Shown in pieces: positions 56,448-64,000 of a stretch of 64,000 nucleotides of DNA. The notes under the pieces are model-generated. The model was not told the origin of the DNA, did no database searches, and saw only the letters and a program-made list of their open reading frames with translations. Positions within the stretch are counted from its first letter, which is position 1. Every line of letters starts with the position of its first letter. Position numbers and translations under genes: made by a program. This DNA is from Petrosia ficiformis (lineage: Eukaryota > Porifera > Demospongiae > Haplosclerida > Petrosiidae), in contig OX345646.1 of assembly GCA_947044365.1 (NCBI GenBank), positions 4,263,327 to 4,327,326 of the forward strand, written 5' to 3'.

Positions 56448-56749
56448 TATGGCATACACAAAAAAGATAATTATATGAAAATGGGGCAGATAAAAAGACT
56501 GTTGCTCATGTCTTCTAAACTAAAGATTGTGAACATGAGGTCATGGTGAACATGAATGATCTTTAGTAGTATTAAATGTTGAAAAAAAGCTTGAACTGTA
56601 AAGACTCACAGACAAAGTGAGTGACATGCGTGCATTGTAGAATATACCAAACAGTTGAAATTATGTTATATAACATTATAATTATAATAATAAACTTATA
56701 TATATATTGAAATACAGACTGGAGTATACATGTTATTATATATGTACAG

Positions 56750-56916
56750 ATAATACACTGAAGATAGTGATCATAATAGGAGGTGTAGTTACATTGACTA
56801 CCATTATCATGATATATACTATTAGTAGGGAAGAAGAGGAGTACATATATACACATCCAATTCCTGCTGAAGATGAGGGTAAAAATGGATTTTTAGTACT
56901 ACCAAAGAGACACTGA
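56750..56916 (+). pseudogene. Class A terminal exon without a visible start exon (copy A4)
   Basis: 167 nt after TATGTACAG: D-N-T-L-K-I-V-I-I-I-G-G-V-V-T-L-T-T, helix, R-E-E-E-E-Y-I-Y, then P-I-P-A-E-D-E-G-K-N-G-F-L-V-L-P-K-R-H-stop. The exon is intact and the acceptor conserved. About 290 bp upstream the sequence changes to the duplicated RT remnant, and no ATGTTCTTCACAG-type exon or TATA/ETS promoter is present. It could splice to a distant start exon, but a truncated copy is more likely. Confidence 0.55.
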
Positions 56917-58040
56917 ACACTAACTGTTATACATACACAATTACATACTGTTATTAAACTTATTTTAATACAAAATACATAATACTTTGTTATTGTTTGT
57001 GTAGAAATCATCAATTGATTGAATAATGGTCAGAGTTAATTCATACATTTCTGATTACTGATCTATAGTAGATATTTAGGTATAATTATTCTTGTGTTGA
57101 GTGGGCACAATTGCAATAATAATTATTATTGAGACATTAAACTATATTATATTATAACCACTAGTATTGGATTATTAATACACCTTATGTGAAGGCTTCT
57201 TACTATCATTTTCATATTAATCATGTAAAGATATTCAATTGCCGATTCCCACTATACTAGTTAACTATACATGTATTGTAGTTTATTGTAATTCACACTA
57301 AACACGCTAAAAAATATATTTTATGATCATTTTATTAAAAATATTATACGCACCTCAAAAATTTAAAAATCGCTAAATTTAGTGAATGCAATTAATAGTA
57401 GACTTAAAAGTAATCACTTAATCAGCCCATGTGTATTTAGGCCTCCAAACATTTTAATACATGACCAATATGTCAATTTTAATTAAAGAATTTTAATTTA
57501 TGTATACAATCAGTGTCTGTTATGTTAATGTGTGTTTTAGTTTTGTAATAATATAATTATTGGGACAACTTCCTGCTACTAATTACATTACATATACTGA
57601 TATAGGACATATGATATTCATAAGACTTTGACATATACATGTGAATAAACCCATATACATGTACTTGACATAAAGTTTGATAAATTTTAAAGACATAATC
57701 TAATTAAGAAACTTGACGTAATTAACAGGTTGACAAATATTTACTGTTGTTGGCTTCCTATGTCTTATTTACCAGAGCCAGTCATGCATACCAAATACTG
57801 TTTAAATTGTTTCTTATACATTAATTAAGAACTATCAATTATATATATAGAAGGAAGTTGCACGATACAAACCATAAGGAAATCGACACTTTTTTTTTCC
57901 ATTAGAGCCAAATGGTGTGTACGGGCAACTTCAAACCTGTGAGTGTGGCTTTTTCCATTAAATACAGAATGATATACTCCCCATACGTCCTCAAAGTTAA
58001 TGATATTCAGAGTCATTAAGTTCTAAAACAAGCTCAGTGG
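56917..58040. other. AT-rich flank, no supported gene
   Basis: 57,030-57,080 is the duplicated 3'-flank type. 57,300-57,440 recurs at 28,700 and 59,150. A 63-codon minus-strand frame at 57,825-58,016 spans an inverted CCATTAGAGCC / TTTTTCCATTA region and is judged transposon-derived. ACAACTTCCTGCT at 57,560 resembles the ETS-like site in reverse, but no TATA box is near it. Confidence 0.45.
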
Positions 58041-58045
58041 GCATA

Positions 58046-58522
58046 CCACTCAGTGCACAACTAGCAGCAGTCGCTATTACACTGAATTTCTTGATCACAA
58101 TAGAGGAGTGCTAAGTGCTGAACTATCTGGAATATTGTGTACTTATCATTATAGTGCTACTAAAAAGTGAGTTACTATTAGTTAATGTAATATGATTACT
58201 ACTAAGTACTAACAGGTATAATAATATATTTTATAACAGTTTATAGATATTGTGTATGATCACTATATAAAATGTATGTAACAAAATCTTTAATAATTAT
58301 ATTAGTACAGTGTGGAAATTAAGCCTGCAATATCTCGTTAGAAAATTGCACTGTACAACTAGTATGGATTGTAATGTAAAATCTACAATAGTACTCCAAG
58401 AACACTGGAGTGCGACTTTCCCAACTCTGTTGTAAATGTTTCATTTAATATTATTATCATTATAAATTCACTGTACTATTAATATTGTATAATTCTCTCA
58501 TACAGACAACATTTTAAAGATA
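58046..58522 (+). pseudogene. Microprotein gene remnant with lost start codon
   Basis: The leader (TTTCTTGATCACAATAGAGG) ends at 58,166 before GTGAGT. The next exon is recognisable after CATACAG (58,506 onward, ACAACATTTTAAAG), but its ATG is ATA (58,520-58,522). Beyond that the sequence switches to the 2,650-type dispersed repeat, so no coding part remains. Confidence 0.7.
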
Positions 58523-58797
58523 CATGATACTGTCTATGATAGCTGACAGCAAAAATAGGATCATTTCTTTAAAAGATGACAATTCTGATACTTATCTCAA
58601 GAGCATACAGCTCAAATTTAAGTATTTTTCAACTGCATATATTATATAATTGCGGTATGACAATGTTTTTCCAATCCAATACTAGTGGCAGACAACAATC
58701 ATGTGATATGATTATTGCAATACAATAATATTGCGATGTAAGTGTATGCGATAGATATATTGAATTATTGCCCAACCCTAATACACGTAGGACAAAC

Positions 58798-58886
58798 CTC
58801 CATCTTGTGACTGTGAAAGTGAAGGCAGCATAGACAGCAATGCTTCCCAAAGTCAGGAAAGCAAATGATGATCCACATCTGTATGC
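58798..58886 (-). CDS. Second copy of the ABCB7-like CGSSFAF...TRW exon
   Basis: Same 89 nt, acceptor, donor and phases as 3,275-3,363; the only difference seen is one silent change (TAT to TAC in A-Y-R). About 250 bp of the following flank is also shared. The lack of any amino-acid change in a partial duplicate suggests it is recent or constrained. It lies upstream of all the other copied exons in transcription order, so it does not fit one simple tandem duplicate. Confidence 0.75.
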
Positions 58887-59264
58887 CTAACCAATGAAAC
58901 AATTTAGTGAAGTAAATAGAAGAGGATTTAAGAATATTTTGAGAAGGAAAACACATACGAATTTACAAGCTTTATAATAGTATTTATACCATGCAGTATA
59001 CTATGTATGAATTGACCAATCACATTGCTTTATATCAGGTCAAATCTAAGTATATACTTAACATGTATTAACCTTCCAGCTTGATACATCAATTACATGT
59101 AAAGCCTCTTCTAATTTTAGGAATTTAAGCGACTAACGTAATAATTACGTACATGTTAATAAAATATATTTCGTAATCATTTCACTATGCAATATAGAAA
59201 TTCACTGACATTTTAGTGGATGAACTTTATACCAACAAAGAGCTATTAGATTATAATACTTTTA

Positions 59265-59506
59265 AGGTATCCTGTAGGTACATGTATACAAACAGTGCAC
59301 TACAATAACCTACAATAACCTACAATAACATCTCAAATCCATATAATGCATGTGTATCCTAGCATAAAAAGCCAGCGTAGACTGCAGTTACTATACAGAC
59401 ATCTACTACACTGGATATCTTGATCCTAACAGAGAAGCACTGAATTTTCTACAAACAGAACTACCTATACATATCATTTTATCTCATGCAGGCTACACTT
59501 ATAAAG
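59265..59506 (+). promoter_or_regulatory. Leader region of gene C2, intron 1 apparently lost
   Basis: TATACAAA (59,285-59,292) after TATCCTGTAGG stands where other copies have TATAAAA. The leader (CTTGATCCTAACAGAGAAGC) runs directly towards CTCATGCAGGCTACACTTATAAAG. The GTGAGT donor and the usual 0.5-kb intron are missing. Confidence 0.45.
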
Positions 59507-59769
59507 ATGACTTTTCCAGGTAAACAACAAAAACAGTGTTGAACTTACATACAAATGTTACTCATTACAGTACATGTACATGTTACTTGCGCATGTTATT
59601 TTGCATAAAGATAATCATTATGACAGGCATTGTTGCCTCAGTAACAGGAATCATTATACAATATATTAAAATATTTAAAGATGATGAAGACTACTACTCA
59701 TATCCTATTCAAGCTGTAGATCAGGGAGAAAATGGGATATTAGTACATGTATATCTTGAAAGACACTGA
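59507..59769 (+). CDS. Class C single-pass microprotein (copy C2), two coding exons
   Basis: The start exon is 59,507-59,519 (ATGACTTTTCCAG, donor GTAAAC); the terminal exon is 59,627-59,769 after ATTATGACAG. 51 residues: M-T-F-P-G-I-V-A-S-V-T-G-I-I-I-Q-Y-I-K-I, then F-K-D-D-E-D-Y-Y-S-Y-P-I-Q-A, then V-D-Q-G-E-N-G-I-L-V-H-V-Y-L-E-R-H. The acceptor was chosen because it is the only nearby AG in the required phase and is conserved in C1 and C3. The tail has a two-residue insertion before E-R-H. The helix is short (about 5-20). Function unknown. Confidence 0.65.
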
Positions 59770-61430
59770 ATATATAAACACTCTATTAGAAAATGGAATT
59801 CTTCTTTGTTATAATCCAATTATAATAATTCATGTACACATGTACATCTTACATTAAACAATTTTTTTTTTTTTTTTTGTTTTCAAATGTAATTTGATGC
59901 TCTTGTTATAATAAGTACACATATAATATATAATAATCTTGAAGCCCTCAAAGTATGCAACAAGTACATGTATGTTGTTATTAAGGTGCATGCATTTGGG
60001 TAATTAGCAATTCATTAAATATCATACATTTCTGATTAGTATATTTTTAGGTAACTTGTTCTAATTATCCACGTACTCTATTACTCTGATATTTTGAAAA
60101 TTAGTATCTGAAAAACCTACAATGCAAGCGCTTGGCTGTGGTCTGATTTTTCTTTTATAATTGCTTGTTTGTACATTTTTACATACTAGAATTATTCTTG
60201 TTTCAGAGATCATAGAAGCTACATTTAAAAAGAGAGACTGTTGATGTGTAGAATAAAATGTGTTATGAGAGTAACAAAAGTTTCATATCTTTAGCTATGG
60301 CAGATTTGTCAACTCTAGCTGAAAGAAAACAGCATGGCATTACTGTGAAACAGAGAGTGCTATCAACACAAGATCAGTTCTGTGTTTAGAGGTCAGTAAG
60401 ATTATCAAAACTATTCAAAAATGTCTCCTATAAGTGGAGTTTTGTAATGAAAAAACAAGATGAAAAGTTGTTACTCATGAAATTGCAATGACTTGGAAAC
60501 TCCATATGAAGGCAGTGACTCCACTATGAATACATTTAAAGTCTAAATGCCCACTGAGTTATTTTAAGCAATTAAAATATGCAAACATTTGTTTATGAGG
60601 CTTTATTGAATTTTGTACACCATACTGAAGCCATAATGTAAGCCCAAAATGTTTGGAGGTAACATTAACCATAATTATGTAGCATTTGTTTAATTGGTAA
60701 ACCACACAAAACTACTTAGTAGACATACATAACCCACTCATTTGTATAAAAGGACAGTGCACAACTATCAGTAGTTATTTAAGCTATTACACTGAATTTT
60801 TTGATCACAATAGAGGAGTGATAAGTGCTGAACTATCTGGAATAGTTTATACTGTTGTAATGGCTGTACGCAATTGATGTTTATGCTAGCTTCCTGTAAA
60901 GGTGGAGGAAAGGCATTCATGACTGCTGCAGCTGTGGGCATTAGATAGAACCGTAGATATTGATTGATATCGAAAGGACTGACAGCGCTGGATAATGATG
61001 TACGGATATAGATTTTTACCGATAATCTGATAGCCGATAATTACTTGCATTATATCTGCCGATACCAATTCGATAATTTCACACTTCCAACATTAATTAT
61101 TGTAATAAAGTAAAATAATATTACATATGTATTGTGATATTAAATTATTATCACTTATTTTGAATAGATGTATTTACGACCTACAACTGTACTAGTTCAA
61201 AATTAGCAACATGGCAAGTGCAATGGGGTTTAATAAGAGAATTTAACAAGTGTATGGAATTGATGTTGTTCATGCACAATTAATATCGACTGGCTATTGG
61301 TACGAATTTGCAGATAACTATACGCTAAAGTAATCATATTTATCAGCTGATCAGATGGCTGATCCGATTGTTGGTGCATCACTAAAGTCTGTTCACATTC
61401 ACGATTTCCTCAACATTATGATGTGATGAC
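59770..61430. other. 3' flank, duplicated segments and an orphan leader
   Basis: Poly-T at 59,860-59,878. 59,990-60,540 resembles 31,610-32,110; within it a 30-codon frame from 60,298 (M-A-D-L-S-T-L-A-E-R-K-Q-H-G-I-T-V-K-Q) follows TTTAG but is not preserved in the other copy. TATAAAAG at 60,745-60,752 starts an orphan leader that ends near 60,845. 60,900-61,385 is unrecognised. Confidence 0.5.
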
Positions 61431-61616
61431 TTTATATGTAATATAGTGTATAGTTTAATGTCATAAGGTTAATACATGATTATACTGTAACTCACTAATG
61501 AAGCAATGGATTGAAATTTGACATATACAAAAACGAACAGGAAGGATAATTATATGAAAATAGTACAGACTGTTGGTCATTCAAACTAAAGTTATGTATG
61601 TACATGTATGTATGTA

Positions 61617-61648
<32 letters not shown>

Positions 61649-61660
61649 AACTATGTACAT
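61431..61660. repeat. Half foldback element and TG microsatellite
   Basis: 61,435-61,490 is one unit of the 68-bp repeat; 61,530-61,600 is the foldback arm; (TATG)n/(TG)n at 61,600-61,650. Confidence 0.7.
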
Positions 61661-62008
61661 GTATGCAGTATATTGACCTAACCCTGATATTATGCACACT
61701 CAGCACAAAACAAAATATTATTTAATAAAGTGAACTAAATTGAATTTGTTAATTCCTTCTAAAGGTTGTAATACCATAATCCACATTTCAATGTCATTTC
61801 AATGAGTTGTGACATTAATTATTATGCACTATGATTTAATTATTGTCTGTTTAATTACCTTAAAGTCAAGATATTCTTACCATTAATATAATTATTACTA
61901 CCTAGTATGACATTAAAAATTAGTATAGGCTTAGTATAGGCTTCTTCAATCATATGGTATTTGTTTATAATCATAATTTAATTGCTAAACAACTCAGTGT
62001 GTCAATTG

Positions 62009-62123
62009 GATAAAAGAGCAGTGCACAACTATCAGTAGTTAAATTTCTTGCTCACAATAGAGGAGTGCTAAGTGCTGAACTGCCTGGAATATTGTGTACT
62101 TATCATTATAGTGCTACTAAAAA
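62009..62123 (+). promoter_or_regulatory. TATA-like promoter and leader exon of gene C3
   Basis: GATAAAAGAGCAGTGCACAAC stands where other copies have TATAAAAG. The conserved leader follows and ends at 62,123 before GTGAGT. Confidence 0.5.
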
Positions 62124-62189
62124 GTGAGTTACTATTAGTTAATGTAATATGATTGCTACTAAGTACTAACAGGTATAATAATATATTTT

Positions 62190-62297
62190 AATTTATAACA
62201 GTTAATAGATATTGTGTATGATCACTATATAAAATGTATGTAATTTGTTACATTTTATATAGTGATCATACACAATGTCTATAAACTGTTATAAATT
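62190..62297. repeat. 49-bp inverted repeat in intron 1 of gene C3
   Basis: 62,190-62,238 pairs with 62,249-62,297 with two mismatches around a 10-nt loop. The left arm is the normal intron 1 sequence of the family (for example 58,230-58,280) and the right arm is its inverted copy. A shorter 18-bp version is at 8,754-8,806. Confidence 0.9.
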
Positions 62298-62587
62298 TAT
62301 TAGATATAATGTATTATTATAACTGCAACTGGTAAATCTTATCTAAATAATTTATACTAGATCAACAATTATATTAGTACAGTGTGGGAATTAAGCCTAC
62401 AATATCTGGTAAGAACATTCCACTGTACAGATAGTATGGATTGTAAGGTCAAATCTACGATAGTACTCCAAGAACACTGGAGTGCTACTTTTCCAACTCT
62501 GTTATATTTAATATTATTATCATTATAATTAAAATTCACTGTACTATTAATACTGTATAATTCTCTCATACAGACTACATTTTAAAG

Positions 62588-62902
62588 ATGCATTTTGCAG
62601 GTAATGAACATATTATACAAGAGATGAATTTATATTATTATTATTATTATTATTTCTATTATTATTAATACTATTATTATAATTACATGTATATCCCTCA
62701 TTACAGTACATGTTACTTGTATATATCATTATGTACAGATATTATAAAGAAAATAATTATGATAGGCATCATTGCCTCGGTAACAGGAATCATTATACTA
62801 TATATTAAAATATACGAAGATGATGAAGACTACTACTCATATCCTATTCAAGCTGTGGATCAGGGAGAAAATGGAATTTTAGTATTCCCTCAAAGACACT
62901 GA
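62588..62902 (+). CDS. Class C single-pass microprotein (copy C3), two coding exons
   Basis: The start exon is 62,588-62,600 (ATGCATTTTGCAG), in a block from 62,574 after CATACAG; the terminal exon is 62,766-62,902 after ATTATGATAG. 49 residues: M-H-F-A-G-I-I-A-S-V-T-G-I-I-I-L-Y-I-K-I, then Y-E-D-D-E-D-Y-Y-S-Y-P-I-Q-A, then V-D-Q-G-E-N-G-I-L-V-F-P-Q-R-H. The start exon is identical to class B start exons, so start exons are exchangeable between classes. One hydrophobic helix spans about 5-20, followed by a strongly acidic linker. Function unknown. Confidence 0.7.
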
Positions 62903-63517
62903 ATATATAAACACTCTATCAGAGATTCTTAAAAGACAATTAAATGGATTATAATTGAATACATAATACATGTACATGTACATGTCCTACAGTTGTTTTG
63001 TTTTCAAATGTAATATGATACTTTTATTATAATAGTACACACAATACATATCATGGACCAAAGTATGAAACAAGTATTTATTAAGATGGTGCTCGGGTAA
63101 TTAGCATATATTAATTAGCCATACATTTCTGATTACTGTAGTAGTAGATTTTTAGGTAACTTGTTCTAATTATGTACACACTCTATAAGTCTCAGTTACA
63201 GCTAGTATTATAATTATATTTTCATTTGTAACAATATAGTCATTTTAATATATCAAGCTCCACGCCCTCTAATAATTATTTTTAAAGATGGCTGGAAGCA
63301 ATATTTTAATTAATTTATGTATGTAAATTTGAGTATTATGTGTACATTAATTAATGCACATCTCCTCAGAAGGGTATACATGTACATAGGAAGAGTATAT
63401 GTACAATAATTAATGATTATATGGTTGGGCAATAGTTTATGCTGGAGCTAATCTAATTAATTATGATAACATAAAACATATTTTACATACTGTATAACTG
63501 TATATAGTTACTATGTA
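62903..63517. other. 3' flank of C3, duplicated 3'-flank type
   Basis: 63,090-63,190 is the TTAGCCATACATTTCTGATT segment seen after other copies. The rest is AT-rich with no gene seen. Confidence 0.5.
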
Positions 63518-63547
63518 ACAGGAAGTTGCCATAAAATGTTATAAAAG
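63518..63547 (+). promoter_or_regulatory. Promoter of gene A5: ETS-like site plus TATA box
   Basis: ACAGGAAGTT at 63,518-63,527 and TATAAAAG at 63,540-63,547, the same 22-bp start-to-start spacing as A1 and A3. Confidence 0.65.
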
Positions 63548-63706
63548 GCATGAATTTATATCTGGATTCATTTGTTTCAGTGTGTAAAACAAGCTAGTAG
63601 ACTGGAAGATAGCTGGGTCTCAAATAACATTGTGATTTCTGCAAACTAAATAATTATTTATCTTCACAGACAATTGAGACTACAAGTGCAATACTGCAAA
63701 AAAAAC

Positions 63707-64000
63707 ATGTACTTCACAGGTATGATATATTAAGATTATCATCATTAAATTTTGCATTTCCTATTAATATAATATTTATTACTAATACATAGTGTAGTAG
63801 TATTCAATGCTGATTTAAAAAAAACAAAAACAGATTGATTACAAACAGAGTAGTGACTAATGACATACATCATAGAATATACCGACATTATGTTATATAA
63901 ATAACACTTGAAATACAGACTGGAGTATACATGTTATCATATATGTACAGATAATACACTGAAGATAGTGATCATATTAGGAGGTGTAGTTACATTGACT
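63707..64000 (+). CDS. Class A single-pass microprotein (copy A5), cut by the window end
   Basis: The start exon is 63,707-63,719 (ATGTACTTCACAG, M-Y-F-T, donor GTATGA). The terminal exon begins at 63,951 after TATGTACAG and reads D-N-T-L-K-I-V-I-I-L-G-G-V-V-T-L-T before the sequence ends. The promoter, leader and possible acceptor (CTTCACAG before 63,670) match A1 and A3. The tail lies outside the window. Confidence 0.65.

Noticed and set aside
57825..58016. 63-codon minus-strand frame
   Set aside because: Spans an inverted repeat of transposon type, single copy, with no family signal.
1..64000. tRNA, rRNA and snRNA genes
   Set aside because: I saw no cloverleaf with conserved A/B boxes and no rRNA-like sequence; a tRNA scan would be decisive.

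Overview
The window looks like genomic DNA of an early-branching animal, most likely a demosponge. It is very AT-rich, has GT-AG introns, a BEL/Pao LTR retrotransposon, remnants of non-LTR reverse transcriptases, many MITEs and minisatellites, and a strong excess of the palindromic word TACATGTA. The sponge assignment is inference; the eukaryotic and metazoan assignment is better supported.

Two gene systems can be read. (1) On the + strand there is a dispersed tandem family of very small genes (about 49-59 residues), which I do not recognise. Each has a tiny first coding exon (ATG plus 10 nt, phase 1) spliced to one terminal exon. That exon encodes a single hydrophobic helix, an acidic or aromatic linker, and a conserved C-terminus of the form P-I-x-A-x-D-x-G-E-N-G-x-L-x-x-P-x-R-H/Q-stop. 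Three classes (here A, B and C) have unrelated helices but the same tail. Copies or remnants lie at 4.3, 8.0, 8.8, 27.9, 30.7, 36.9, 45.8, 48.7, 56.7, 58.5, 59.5, 62.6 and 63.7 kb. They have TATA-box promoters, and class A also has an ETS-like ACAGGAAGTT exactly 22 bp upstream of the TATA box. Orphan leader exons lie at 33.4, 34.9 and 60.7 kb. (2) On the - strand are exons of a mitochondrial ABC half-transporter of the ABCB7/Atm1 family (25.4, 22.1, 21.3, 20.5 and 3.3 kb), with separate second copies of three exons (54.5, 41.2 and 58.8 kb). The microprotein genes lie inside or between these exons on the opposite strand.

Layout: 0-4 kb, foldback repeats and an ABC exon; 4.1-9.5 kb, microprotein genes A1, B1 and C1 with MITEs, C1 being truncated by a 69-bp satellite; 10.4-16.3 kb, a complete BEL/Pao element with identical 126-bp LTRs, a 5-bp target duplication and one in-frame stop; 16.8-18.8 kb, microsatellite, a LINE 3' end and foldback elements; 18.8-26.7 kb, ABC exons among simple repeats, a 21-bp satellite and a decayed reverse transcriptase; 27-37.4 kb, decayed microprotein copies, MITEs and a hybrid A/B gene; 38-42.4 kb, repeats and a copied ABC exon; 43.1-46.1 kb, gene B3 with a 2-kb intronic minisatellite; 46.9-49.7 kb, MITE and gene A3; 50.5-56.4 kb, a second copy of the 18-26 kb landscape with a 943-bp insertion; 56.5-64 kb, genes A4, C2, C3 and A5 and a copied ABC exon.

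The region has been shaped by repeated segmental duplication. Paralogous segments differ in transposon content and especially in minisatellite copy number (for example 1, 11 and about 48 units of the same 43-bp repeat in intron 1 of three paralogues). The most interesting item is the microprotein family: short single-pass proteins with modular helices, an invariant tail and conserved promoters.
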